Below are positions 1 through 7,622 of a stretch of DNA of 64,000 bases, in pieces. The notes beneath the pieces were generated by a model. It saw only the letters and a list, made by a program, of their open reading frames with translations. It ran no database searches and had not been told where the DNA came from. The stretch spans positions 62,001 through 126,000 of the forward strand of contig DASVQB010000060.1 of assembly GCA_036389295.1 (NCBI GenBank), in the 5' to 3' direction. Source of the DNA: AC-37 sp036389295 (GTDB taxonomy: Bacteria > Actinomycetota > Thermoleophilia > Solirubrobacterales > Thermoleophilaceae). The translations under genes were made by a program, and so were the position numbers. Numbering within the stretch: the stretch's first letter is position 1; each line of letters opens with the position of its first letter.

Positions 1-540
1 CGGCGGGTGCGGCCTCTGCTGCGGCTTCGGCCACGCCCAGAGCTTGTCGAACGAGACGTGGCGGCCGTGGTACTCGGCCTCGTCGGAGGTCCAGATCGCC
101 TTCATCGCCTCGATCCGCTCCTTCATCAGCGAGAACCGGGTGTGCGGGTCGGTTCCGTGGCTCTCCATCTCCTCCAGGTTCCAGCCGGCGCCGACCCCGA
201 ACAGCAGGCGGCCGTGGGAGAGGCGGTCGAGGCTCGCGACCTCCTTGGCCGTCACGATCGGGTCGCGCTCCACGACGAGGCAGATGCCGGTGGCGAGCAG
301 GAGCCGGTCGGTCGCCTCGGCCACGGTGGCCAGGGCCACGAACGGGTCGTAGGTGTGGCTGTACTCCTCCGGGAGGTCGCCGCCGGCCGGGTACGGCGTG
401 CGGCGACTGACCGGGATGTGCGTGTGCTCGGGGAGGAAGAGCGACTCGAACCCGAACTCCTCGGCGAGCTTCCCCAGCTCGGCCGGCCGGATCGAGTAGT
501 CGGTGGCGAACATCATCAGGCCCAGCTTCATGGCCGGCAT
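1..540 (-). CDS. LLM-class F420-dependent oxidoreductase, partial (3' end outside window)
   Basis: The 180 visible codons read MPAMKLGLMMFATDYSIRP at the start and continue with FGFESLFLPEHTHIP, LLLATGICLVVERDP and GRLLFGVGAGW. This is the TIM-barrel N-terminal half of luciferase-like monooxygenases, closest in pattern to the TIGR03619 F420-dependent group of actinobacteria. These enzymes use reduced coenzyme F420 for hydride transfer; the substrate cannot be read from sequence. Two in-frame ATG codons (540 and 531) are possible starts, and the second gives the more usual MKLG start. The gene runs off the left edge, so its C-terminus is unseen. Confidence 0.85.
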   Translation of the reverse strand, partial: MPAMKLGLMMFATDYSIRPAELGKLAEEFGFESLFLPEHTHIPVSRRTPYPAGGDLPEEYSHTYDPFVALATVAEATDRLLLATGICLVVERDPIVTAKEVASLDRLSHGRLLFGVGAGWNLEEMESHGTDPHTRFSLMKERIEAMKAIWTSDEAEYHGRHVSFDKLWAWPKPQQRPHPP

Positions 541-606
541 TCTGGCGCAAGCCGCGCGGGGCCGCCGGCCGGGTGTCCGGGTCGTCGGGGCGGCGGACCG
601 CGGGCC

Positions 607-700
607 GGCTCGCTCGCCGTCAGGCGGCGCCCGCCCCCGCCGGCTCGCTCACCGTCGGGCGGCGCCCGCGCCTACCGGCTCGCTCGCCGTCAGGCGGCGG
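607..700. repeat. Three tandem copies of a 35-bp repeat at the sigma gene 3' end
   Basis: Copies begin at 607, 642 and 677, spaced exactly 35 bp, each opening GGCTCGCTCRCCGTCRGGCG. The third copy contains the stop codon and last codons of the sigma factor gene, so the first two are downstream duplicates of that gene's 3' end. On the minus strand each unit can fold as a short CGCCG-CCTGA-CGGCG stem-loop (imperfect in the middle copy), giving three small hairpins in series where a terminator would be expected. Confidence 0.75.
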
Positions 701-1748
701 AGCGGAGGCCGTCCAGCTCGCGCGCGGTCGCCAGGCGCTGGAGCGCCCTCGACTCGAGCTTGCGCACGCCCTCGGCGGACATGCCGAGCCGGCGCCCGGC
801 CTCGCGCAGCGGGGTCGGCTCCCCGCCGCCGTTGATCCCGTAGCGGAGCTTCACCACCTGCTGCTCGGTCTCGGGAAGCTGGGCGATCGCGCGCCGGATC
901 GCGGCCTCGCGGAGGCTGATCTCGACCTCCTCCTCGGGCGGGCGCTCGTCGCTGGGGAGCAGGTCGCCCAGTCCCGTGCCCTCCTCGTCGCCGACCGGCC
1001 GGTCGAGGCTCGTGACCGCCCGCGCGGCGTCCTGCACCTCGTGGATCTCCTGGAGCGTCAGCTCGGCCGCCTCGGCGACCTCCTCCTCGGTCGGCTCGCG
1101 CCCGAGCCTGATCGCCAGCTCGCGCTGGGCCCGCGCGATCTTCCGCTCGCGCTGGCCGATGTGGACCGGCAGCCGGATCGTGCGCCCGCGGTTCGCGAGC
1201 CCGCGCTGGATCGACTCGCGGATCCAGAACGTCGCGTAGGTGGAGAACTTGTAGCCGCGCCGCCAGTCGAACTTCTCGGCGGCCCGGATCAGGCCGAGGA
1301 TGCCCTCCTGGATCAGGTCGAGCAGCGGCAGCTCGGTGCCCTGGTACTTCTTGGCGATCGAGACCACCAGCCGGAGGTTCGAGTTGACCATCCGCTCCTT
1401 GGCCTCGAGGTCGCCGCGCTCGATCCGCTTGGCCAGCTCGACCTCCTCGTCGGCGGTCAGGAGCGGGTGCCGGCGGACCTCGTTGAGGAAGAGCTGGAGG
1501 GCGTCGGTCGTGGCGGTCGCGAGCTCGCCGTTCTGGATCCTGGTCGGCTCGACGCCCTCGCGGCCGCAGTCGTCGGTCACGTCGATCCCGCGCGCCTCGA
1601 GGCGCTCGTGGACCGACTGGGCCTGCTCGTCGTCCAGCTCGAGGTCCTGCACGGCCTCGGCCAGGTCGGACAGGCTGAGGCAGCCGGTCTCCTCGCCGCG
1701 CTCGATCAGGCCGTCGATCCGCTCGTCCAGCGTGCTCGTTCCCTTCAC
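690..1748 (-). CDS. RpoD-family (group 1/2) RNA polymerase sigma factor
   Basis: A 352-residue sigma-70 protein. Residues about 1-60 resemble region 1.1; region 1.2 (LQLFLNEVRRHPLLTADEEV) follows near 84. Region 2 spans about 118-190 with the core-binding DLIQEGILGLIRAAEKFD and the -10-reading segment GYKFSTYATFWIRESIQR. Region 4 near 285-345 carries a helix-turn-helix (LREAGRRLGMSAEGVRKLES). It lacks the long acidic N-terminal insert of principal actinobacterial sigma factors and differs from the typical WWIRQAI motif, so it is likelier an alternative RpoD paralogue than the housekeeping factor, though this is not certain. Start is GTG with AGAGGG upstream and a TAGACC box 11 nt before it. 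Confidence 0.9.
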   Translation of the reverse strand: MKGTSTLDERIDGLIERGEETGCLSLSDLAEAVQDLELDDEQAQSVHERLEARGIDVTDDCGREGVEPTRIQNGELATATTDALQLFLNEVRRHPLLTADEEVELAKRIERGDLEAKERMVNSNLRLVVSIAKKYQGTELPLLDLIQEGILGLIRAAEKFDWRRGYKFSTYATFWIRESIQRGLANRGRTIRLPVHIGQRERKIARAQRELAIRLGREPTEEEVAEAAELTLQEIHEVQDAARAVTSLDRPVGDEEGTGLGDLLPSDERPPEEEVEISLREAAIRRAIAQLPETEQQVVKLRYGINGGGEPTPLREAGRRLGMSAEGVRKLESRALQRLATARELDGLRSAA

Positions 1749-1792
1749 GCCCTCTGGTCTACCCGAGTCGACCGGCGGCGTATCCTCGGGTC

Positions 1793-3268
1793 ATGCGGGG
1801 GCGGCTCTGGAGGGGGTCGAGGCTCGGCGCCGCAACGGCGCTTGCAGCGGTCGCGGCGCTTGCGCCGGCCGGGCCCGCGCGGGCCCTGCCCGGGTCGTTC
1901 GACCAGGTGGGCCACAACGCGCTCGAGAGCCGGGGCGTGAACGCCGGGCTGGCCGTCCACGGCCGCTACGCCTACGTGGGCAGCCGCACCGACGGCAGCC
2001 ACCCCAACGCGGGGATCTACGTGGTCGACGTGGGGGACCCCGCGGACCCCACCGTGGTGCACCAGGTCGGCCCGCCCGACGAGGGCAACCTCGGCGAGTC
2101 CTCGCGCGAGCTGCGGGTCTGGCCGCAGGCCGGCCTGCTGATCGTCCTGAACTTCGGCTGCGACACGGTCGGGCACGCCTGCGCCGGCGCCGCGAGCGAG
2201 CCGCCCGCCCCGAGCGTCCGCTTCTACGACATCCGCGGCGAGAACGCGGCCCGCCCGAAGCTCGTGGCGACCTACTCCCCGCCGCGGCTGCCGCACGAGA
2301 TGTTCCTCTGGGTCGACCCGCGCCGCCCGCGCCGCGCCCTCCTCTACGTGACGACGCCGTACCTGGGCGAGGGCACCCAGCAGCTGATCGTGCTCGACGT
2401 GAGCCGCGCCCGCGAGGGCCGCTTCCGCGAGCTGGGGAGCTGGACCGCCGGCATCCACGACCCGGAGGCGACGCCCGACCTCCACTCGCTCGGCCTCTCG
2501 GACGACGGCCGCCGCGCGTACCTCGCCTACCTCGGCGGCGGGTTCCTGGTGGCGGACACCTCGGACTTCGCGCTGGGGCGGCGCAGCCCGCGCGTCCGGC
2601 TCGTGACCCCGATCGCCAACCGCGTGCACTGGGGCGACCCCGGCACCCACAGCGCCGTGAAGCTGTTCGGCAGGCCGTACGCGCTGACGACCGACGAGGT
2701 CTACGGCAGGGCGTTCGGGCTCGCGCCCGTGCTCGGCTTCAACGTGCTCAAGGGCTGCCCGTGGGGGTGGTCGCGGATCGTCGACGTGCGCGACCCGACC
2801 CGCCCGCGGATCGTGGCCGAGCACCGCCTCCTGCCCTACAACGACCCCGCCTACTGCGAGTCGGTCTTCCCGCTGCGCAACGAGTCCGCCAGCTTCTCGT
2901 CGCACAACCCGACCCTCACCCGCGACCTCGCGCTCGTCACCTGGCACTCCGGCGGCCTCCAGGCGATCTCGATCCGCGACCCGCGCCATCCGGCCAAGGT
3001 CGCGGAGTTCCTGCCCGAGCCGCTCCCGGCGGTGGCCACCGAGGACCCGGCGCTCAGCTCCGGGCTCGACAAGGTCGTGATGTGGAGCTACCCGATCGTC
3101 AAGGACGGGCTCGTCTACGTGGTCGACCTTCGGAACGGGCTCTACGTGCTGCGCTACCGCGGACCGCACGAGCGCGAGATCGCGTGCATGCGGTTCGTCG
3201 AGGGGAACTCGAACGTGGGAGGAGGGATACGCCGGCAGGTGCCCCGGGCAAACTGCAGGCGAAGGTGA
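1793..3268 (+). CDS. Secreted LVIVD-repeat (beta-propeller-like) protein
   Basis: A 491-residue protein with a signal peptide (basic n-region, alanine-rich core, cleavage near ARA-LPG at about 31). The mature part has repeated strands of the type YVVDVGDPADPTVV, IVDVRDPTRPRIV and ISIRDPRHPAKV, the LVIVD/YVTN pattern that forms extracellular beta-propellers of unknown function. Several Cys residues may form disulfides outside the cell. A TATCCT box at 1781-1786 lies six bases before the ATG, suggesting a leaderless transcript. The stop overlaps the next start (GTGA), so it may be co-transcribed with the repair genes, although no functional link is evident. Confidence 0.75.
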   Translation: MRGRLWRGSRLGAATALAAVAALAPAGPARALPGSFDQVGHNALESRGVNAGLAVHGRYAYVGSRTDGSHPNAGIYVVDVGDPADPTVVHQVGPPDEGNLGESSRELRVWPQAGLLIVLNFGCDTVGHACAGAASEPPAPSVRFYDIRGENAARPKLVATYSPPRLPHEMFLWVDPRRPRRALLYVTTPYLGEGTQQLIVLDVSRAREGRFRELGSWTAGIHDPEATPDLHSLGLSDDGRRAYLAYLGGGFLVADTSDFALGRRSPRVRLVTPIANRVHWGDPGTHSAVKLFGRPYALTTDEVYGRAFGLAPVLGFNVLKGCPWGWSRIVDVRDPTRPRIVAEHRLLPYNDPAYCESVFPLRNESASFSSHNPTLTRDLALVTWHSGGLQAISIRDPRHPAKVAEFLPEPLPAVATEDPALSSGLDKVVMWSYPIVKDGLVYVVDLRNGLYVLRYRGPHEREIACMRFVEGNSNVGGGIRRQVPRANCRRR

Positions 3269-3909
3269 TCGACCAGCAGGCAGAGCCCAACGACGCGACC
3301 CCGTTCCTGCCCGAGCGCCGCTCGCTCGACTCGCTGCGGGAGGCCGCGTCGGGCTGCCGGGGCTGCCATCTCTGGCGCGGCGCGACCCAGACCGTCTTCG
3401 GCGAGGGCCTCGAGCGCTCGCGCGTCGTGTTCGTCGGGGAGCAGCCGGGGGATCGCGAGGACCGGGCCGGGAAGCCGTTCGTCGGGCCGGCCGGGCGCGA
3501 GCTCGACCGCGGGCTGGAGGCGGCGGGGATCGACCGCCGCGAGGTCTACGTGACCAACGTGGTCAAGCACTTCAAGTTCGAGGAGCGCGGCCGCCGCCGG
3601 CTGCACAAGACCCCGAGGCGGTTCGAGGTCCAGGCCTGCCTGCCGTGGCTCACCGAGGAGCTGCGGGCGGTGAAGCCGGAGGTCGTCGTCCTGCTCGGGG
3701 CGACGGCCGGGAAGGCGCTGCTGGGCGCGAGGTTCAAGGTGACCGAGCTGCGCGGCAAGGAGATCGAGTCGGACCTCGCTCCGTTCGTCACGGCCACGGT
3801 CCACCCCTCCGCGATCCTGCGCGCGCCGGACGACGACGCCCGCGCCGCCGAGCGCGAGATGTTCGCCGCCGACCTCGCGACGGTCGCGCGGGCCCTCGAG
3901 CGGGCGTGA
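3265..3909 (+). CDS. udgX: UdgX-type uracil-DNA glycosylase (family 4-like)
   Basis: The 214-residue protein has the family-4 uracil-DNA glycosylase framework: CRGC near the N-terminus, VGEQPGDREDRAGKPFVGPA at the uracil pocket and TVHPSAILR at the second active-site loop. The loop RRRLHKTP matches the KRRIH loop of UdgX, the unusual enzyme whose histidine forms a covalent adduct with the abasic sugar left after uracil removal. Where classical family-4 enzymes have a third Cys (VKC) this protein has VKH, another UdgX-like trait. The GTG start overlaps the upstream stop by four bases. It heads an operon with the LigD parts. Confidence in the UdgX subfamily is high from the loop. Confidence 0.88.
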   Translation: MIDQQAEPNDATPFLPERRSLDSLREAASGCRGCHLWRGATQTVFGEGLERSRVVFVGEQPGDREDRAGKPFVGPAGRELDRGLEAAGIDRREVYVTNVVKHFKFEERGRRRLHKTPRRFEVQACLPWLTEELRAVKPEVVVLLGATAGKALLGARFKVTELRGKEIESDLAPFVTATVHPSAILRAPDDDARAAEREMFAADLATVARALERA

Positions 3910-3913
3910 CGCG

Positions 3914-4402
3914 ATGCCCCGGTTCGTGATCCAGCAGCACCACGCCACCTCGCTCCACTACGACTTCCGGCTCGAGGTGGACGGGACGTTCCGCTCGTGG
4001 GCGGTGCCGAAGGGGCCGTCGACCGACCCGCGCGAGAGGCGGCTCGCCATGGAGGTCGAGGACCACCCGCTCGCGTGGGGCGACTTCGAGGGCGTGATCC
4101 CGAGGGGCAGCTACGGCGCCGGGCCGGTGATCGTCTGGGACCGCGGGACCTACGAGCCGCTCGGCGACGCGCCGACGGCCGAGGCGCTCGACGCCGGCCA
4201 CGCGTCGTTCTGGCTCGAGGGCGACAAGCTGCGCGGCGGGTGGTCCCTGCGCCGGATCCGGGGCGGCGGCAAGCCGCAGTGGCTGCTCGTCAAGCGCCGC
4301 GACGAGGCGGCGGACGCGCGGCGGCGGCCGACCAGCACCCAGCGCGAGTCGGTCGTCAGCGGGCGGACGATCGAGCAGGTCGCGGAGGAGGCCCGGACCT
4401 GA
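3914..4402 (+). CDS. ligD-PE: Stand-alone LigD 3'-phosphoesterase (PE) domain
   Basis: At 162 residues this is just the PE module of LigD: it starts MPRFVIQQHHATSLHYDFRL, followed by WAVPKGPS and WGDFEGVIPRGSYGAG, which contain the conserved His, Asp and Glu metal ligands. PE trims 3'-phosphates and 3'-ribonucleotides at DNA ends to leave a ligatable 3'-OH during non-homologous end joining. In mycobacteria and pseudomonads PE is fused to ligase and polymerase; here it is its own gene four bases after udgX and overlaps the ligase start. Confidence 0.92.
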   Translation: MPRFVIQQHHATSLHYDFRLEVDGTFRSWAVPKGPSTDPRERRLAMEVEDHPLAWGDFEGVIPRGSYGAGPVIVWDRGTYEPLGDAPTAEALDAGHASFWLEGDKLRGGWSLRRIRGGGKPQWLLVKRRDEAADARRRPTSTQRESVVSGRTIEQVAEEART

Positions 4403-5337
4403 CGCCGCGCGAGCGGGCGCCGCTCCCCGAGCGGGTCACGCCGATGGCCGCGACCCTCACCGACGAGCGGTTCGACGACCCCGACTGGATCTTCGAGCGC
4501 AAGCTCGACGGCATCCGCTGCCTCGCGTACCGGGACTCGCGCGGCGTGCGGCTCGTGTCCCGAAACAACCTGTCGCTCGACGGGCGCTTCCCGGACGTGG
4601 CGCGGGCGCTCGCGGCGCAGGGAGGCGGCCCGCTGCTGCTCGACGGCGAGGTGGTGGCGTTCGCCGGCTCGCGGACCAGCTTCGCCCGGCTGGCGGACCG
4701 CCGCCGGCGCGGCCGCGTCCCAGTGTTCCTGTACGCGTTCGACGTGCTGTTCGCCGGCGGGCGCGACGTGACGGGCCTGCCGCTGCTCGAGCGGAAGGCC
4801 GTGCTGAGGGGCGCGCTGCGGCCGGGCGGGCCGCTGCGGCTGACGCCGTACCGCCGGCGCGAGGGCCGGCGGCTCTACGCCGAGGCCTGCCGGCGCGGCT
4901 GGGAGGGCCTGATCGCGAAGCGGGCCGACTCGACCTACGTCCAGGCGCGGTCGCGCGACTGGCTGAAGTGGAAGTGCGAGAGCCAGCAGGAGCTGGTGGT
5001 CGGGGGCTGGACGGAGCCGAAGGGCTCGCGCGCGGGGCTTGGCGCGCTGCTCGTGGGCCACTGGGAGGACGGGCGGCTGCGGTACGCGGGGAAGGTCGGG
5101 ACCGGGTTCGACCGCGAGACGCTGCTCGAGCTGGCGGGACGGCTTCGCGAGCTGCAGCGGGCGGAGTCGCCGTTCGCGGACGCCGGCCGGGTGCGGGCGA
5201 GCTGGGCCGAGCCGCGGCTGGTCGCGCAGGTCGCCTTCACCGAGTGGACCCGCGACGGGCGGCTCCGTCACCCGCGCTTCCTCGGCCTGCGCGAGGACAA
5301 GGACCCGCGCGACGTCGTGCGCGAGCGGCCGTCGTGA
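4399..5337 (+). CDS. ligD-LIG: ATP-dependent DNA ligase, LigD ligase domain
   Basis: The adenylation lysine sits in ERKLDGIR, followed by LLDGEVVAF, YAFDVLF, EGLIAKR and WLKWKC, the nucleotidyltransferase motifs of ATP-dependent ligases, then an OB-fold ending FTEWTRDGRLRHPRFLGLRE as in LigD ligase domains. The conserved LPERVTPMAATL lies upstream of the first ATG (4444), so translation probably begins earlier: a CTG at 4399 overlaps the PE stop as CTGA and has GGAGGAGG seven bases upstream. The alternatives are an ATG start at 4444 or a -1 frameshift from PE. About 312 residues from CTG. Confidence 0.88.
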   Translation: MTPRERAPLPERVTPMAATLTDERFDDPDWIFERKLDGIRCLAYRDSRGVRLVSRNNLSLDGRFPDVARALAAQGGGPLLLDGEVVAFAGSRTSFARLADRRRRGRVPVFLYAFDVLFAGGRDVTGLPLLERKAVLRGALRPGGPLRLTPYRRREGRRLYAEACRRGWEGLIAKRADSTYVQARSRDWLKWKCESQQELVVGGWTEPKGSRAGLGALLVGHWEDGRLRYAGKVGTGFDRETLLELAGRLRELQRAESPFADAGRVRASWAEPRLVAQVAFTEWTRDGRLRHPRFLGLREDKDPRDVVRERPS

Positions 5338-6227
5338 GCGCGGGCGCCGCGGAGGTCCGGGCGGGCCGGCGGCGGGTCCGGGTCACGCACCCCGATCGCG
5401 TGATGTTCCCGAGCGGGGTCACCAAGCTCGAGCTGGCCGAGCACTACGCGCGGGTCGCGGAGTCGATGGTCCCGCACGTGCGCGGGCGGCCGGTGACCAT
5501 GCACGTGTTCCCGGGCGGGGTCGAGGCGGGCGGGTTCGTCGTCAAGCAGGTCCAGCGGCACTTCCCGGAGTGGGTCGACAGGGTGGAGGTGCCGAAGCGC
5601 AAGGGGACCGTCACGCACGTCGTGGCGAACCGGGCGGACACGCTCGTGTACCTGGCCGGCCAGAACTGCGTGACCCCGCACGTCTGGCTCAGCCGGGCGG
5701 ACCGCCCGCGCAGCCCCGACCGGCTGATCTTCGACCTCGACCCCGAGCACGAGCGCTTCGCCGAGGTCCGCGCGGCCGCCCGCGCGCTCGGCGACGTGCT
5801 GCGCGGCCTCGGCCTGGCGCCGCACGCGATGACGACCGGCTCGCGCGGGCTGCACGTGACGGTTCCCCTGCGGCGGACCCGGTCGTTCGAGGAGGTGCAC
5901 GCCTTCGCCCGCGCCGTCGGCGAGCGGCTGGTCGAGCAGCACCCGCGCGCGCTGACGATGGAGTGGCGCAGGCGCGACCGCGGCGACCGGATCTACGTCG
6001 ACGTGAACCGCAACGCGTACGCGCAGCACGCGGCAGCGCCGTGGGCCGTCCGGCCGCGGCCGGAGGCCCCGGTGGCGGTCCCGCTCCGGTGGGAGGAGCT
6101 GTCCGACCGGTCGCTGTCCCCGCGCCGCTGGACGGTGCGCGACGTGGCCGACCGGCTCGAGGCGGAGGGCGACCCGTGGAGGGGGATAGCCGGCGAGGCC
6201 AAGGCCCTGCTGCGGGCGCCCCGCTGA
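5334..6227 (+). CDS. ligD-POL: LigD polymerase/primase (POL) domain
   Basis: A 297-residue archaeo-eukaryotic primase-like domain of LigD. It opens with RVTHPDRVMFP and has QNCVTPHVWLSRADRP, the metal-binding IFDLDPEH and IYVDVNRNAYAQH, which carry the catalytic aspartates. In NHEJ this domain fills gaps and adds templated ribonucleotides at broken ends. The GTG start overlaps the ligase stop as GTGA, so PE, LIG and POL are made from one transcript as separate chains. No Ku gene is in the window; one elsewhere is expected if the system is active. Confidence 0.92.
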   Translation: MSAGAAEVRAGRRRVRVTHPDRVMFPSGVTKLELAEHYARVAESMVPHVRGRPVTMHVFPGGVEAGGFVVKQVQRHFPEWVDRVEVPKRKGTVTHVVANRADTLVYLAGQNCVTPHVWLSRADRPRSPDRLIFDLDPEHERFAEVRAAARALGDVLRGLGLAPHAMTTGSRGLHVTVPLRRTRSFEEVHAFARAVGERLVEQHPRALTMEWRRRDRGDRIYVDVNRNAYAQHAAAPWAVRPRPEAPVAVPLRWEELSDRSLSPRRWTVRDVADRLEAEGDPWRGIAGEAKALLRAPR

Positions 6228-6310
6228 CGCCGAGGGCGCCCGCCCGGCCCGCGGCTTCCCGCCGTCGCCGATCGCCGCCACCGCGTCAGCGGCTCGGAGA
6301 GGCGCCGGCG

Positions 6311-6661
6311 TCAGCGGCCGGAGAGTCGTTCCCAGGTGCGGCGCAGGAGCCGCCGGGCAGGCGACTCGACGAGGTCGTCGGGAGTCAGGCCCATCACGCC
6401 CGGGTTCTGTCCGGGCTTCGGCAGCCGCTGCGCGTCCGCGGCGTCGATGGTGAGCACTACGAGGTTCTCGTAGATCGCGGCGACCTCGGGGGCGTCGACG
6501 AAGCGGTCGCCGGCGGGCGTCTTGATCACGATCCCGTCGAAGAGGTTCTCGCGCTGGATCTCCATCATCTTCTTGACGGTGCCGACCTCCTGGCCGTCGG
6601 CCGACTCCACGCGCACGCCGCGGCGGAGCACCTTGTAGGAGATCGGCTCGCCGCGGTCCAC
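6311..6661 (-). CDS. PRC-barrel-like (DUF2171-type) small protein
   Basis: About 116 residues with a small beta-barrel pattern: GVRVESADGQEVGTVKKM, DGIVIKTPAGDRFVDAPEV and YENLVVLTIDAADA. This resembles PRC-barrel/DUF2171 proteins, often RNA-processing or photosystem-related adaptors of unknown role in actinobacteria. An ATG at 6712 would lie inside the hairpin 6691-6717, so the GTG at 6661, preceded by a TATCCT box, is the better start and implies a leaderless mRNA. The C-terminus is basic. The function is not recognised. Confidence 0.6.
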   Translation of the reverse strand: MDRGEPISYKVLRRGVRVESADGQEVGTVKKMMEIQRENLFDGIVIKTPAGDRFVDAPEVAAIYENLVVLTIDAADAQRLPKPGQNPGVMGLTPDDLVESPARRLLRRTWERLSGR

Positions 6662-6690
6662 GGGCCGAGGATACGCGCCGGCTTCGACGA

Positions 6691-6717
6691 ACCCGGTGAG
6701 CCGGGGGCCCACCGGGT
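6691..6717 (-). terminator. Stem-loop after the KRGAS-repeat gene
   Basis: Perfect 8-bp arms ACCCGGTG and CACCGGGT surround an 11-nt loop that can pair further (GCC with GGC). It lies 21 bases past the stop of the upstream minus-strand gene and before the promoter of the next, the expected place for a terminator. There is no U-run, as is usual in high-GC genomes. Confidence 0.6.
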
Positions 6718-6737
6718 CGACGCGGTGCGTCGCGGAG

Positions 6738-7535
6738 CTAGGTCGAGGAGGCCCCGTTGCCGTTGCCGCCGGTGTCCGGGAACGGCGCCCGCGGCGAGTC
6801 GTCGCGCGAGCCGAGCGGCGCCGGCTGGCGCCCCTCGCCGCTCTCGGCGAGCTCGCGCGGGGAGGGCTCGGCGGCGGCCGACGGCTGCTCCTCGGTCACG
6901 CGCGGCGTGGCCGGCCAGTCGCCGGGGCCGGCGGAGCCCTGGGCCCGCTCGGCCGCGGGCGACTCGGTCGCCGCGCGGTCGGCCGCGGCCCGCTCGGCCG
7001 CGGGCGACTCGGTCGCCGCGCGGTCGGAGGCGGACGGCTCGGCCTCGGCGGCCCCCCGCCGGCGCGTGGAGGTGCGCTTGGCCGGCGCGGAGGCGCCGCG
7101 CTTGGAGGGCGCTGAGGCGCCACGCTTCGCCGCCGCGGAGGCGCCGCGCTTGGACGGCCCGGAGGCGCTGCCCTTCGCCGGCCCGGAAGCGCCCCGCTTG
7201 GACGCCCCGGACGCGCCGCGCTTGGACTGCGCGGCGGGCTTTCGCCCGGCCGCCGGGGCGGCCGCCTTGCCGCGCCGCGGCGCGGCGGAGCCCTCCTTGC
7301 GGGCCCGGGCGGCGCCCTTGGGCGCGGCCGTCGCCGCTCGCCGCGGCCGCTCGCGGACGCTCTCCGCCTCGCCCCACGGCTCGGGAGCCGCCTCGTCGCC
7401 CTCGTCGCCGCGGCGGAAGCGCCGGGTCACGGCGGTGACTGCCTGGAGGCCGGAGCCGGCGGCGACGTCGACGGCCCGGCGGCCGATGGTGAGCCCGGCG
7501 CGCGCCGGGCCGGTGATTATGGATGTCGTCTTCAT
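6738..7535 (-). CDS. Low-complexity basic protein with KRGAS repeats
   Basis: 265 residues with a short conserved-looking N-terminus (MKTTSIITGPARAGLTIGRR), then a low-complexity body. Residues about 100-160 contain seven to eight copies of a roughly ten-residue unit of the type SKRGASAPAKRGAS. This is followed by two copies of DRAATESPAAERA and an acidic/Pro-rich tail. Lys/Ala repeats of this kind occur in histone H1-like and HupB C-terminal DNA-binding tails, but no folded DNA-binding domain is seen, so chromatin binding is only a guess. A TAAGCC box seven bases before the ATG suggests leaderless expression. Confidence 0.55.
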   Translation of the reverse strand: MKTTSIITGPARAGLTIGRRAVDVAAGSGLQAVTAVTRRFRRGDEGDEAAPEPWGEAESVRERPRRAATAAPKGAARARKEGSAAPRRGKAAAPAAGRKPAAQSKRGASGASKRGASGPAKGSASGPSKRGASAAAKRGASAPSKRGASAPAKRTSTRRRGAAEAEPSASDRAATESPAAERAAADRAATESPAAERAQGSAGPGDWPATPRVTEEQPSAAAEPSPRELAESGEGRQPAPLGSRDDSPRAPFPDTGGNGNGASST

Positions 7536-7604
7536 GTCCGGGGCTTACCCGCTCAGCCGGTTGGTACACGACGGCGGACGCGCCGCGGAGCGACCCGTCG
7601 CCAG

Positions 7605-7622
7605 GCGGTCAGGCCTGACCGC
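7605..7622. repeat. Perfect 18-bp palindrome over the mmpL stop
   Basis: GCGGTCAGGCCTGACCGC is fully self-complementary with no loop and spans the stop codon of the MMPL gene (7609-7611). It could be a protein-binding site or part of a transcription stop. Confidence 0.6.

Noticed and set aside
1300..3909. 869-codon open frame spanning the LVIVD gene in another phase
   Set aside because: Only its last 214 codons (UdgX) are coding; the upstream Arg/Ser/Pro-rich part is the usual open alternative frame of GC-rich DNA.
6662..6712. N-terminal extension of the PRC-barrel-like protein to ATG 6712
   Set aside because: It runs through the terminator hairpin 6691-6717 and the TATCCT box; GTG 6661 fits better.
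5039..7438. 799-codon plus-strand frame across the LigD polymerase and two minus-strand genes
   Set aside because: Arg/Ala/Gly-rich translation with no motifs, opposite or out of phase to well-supported genes.
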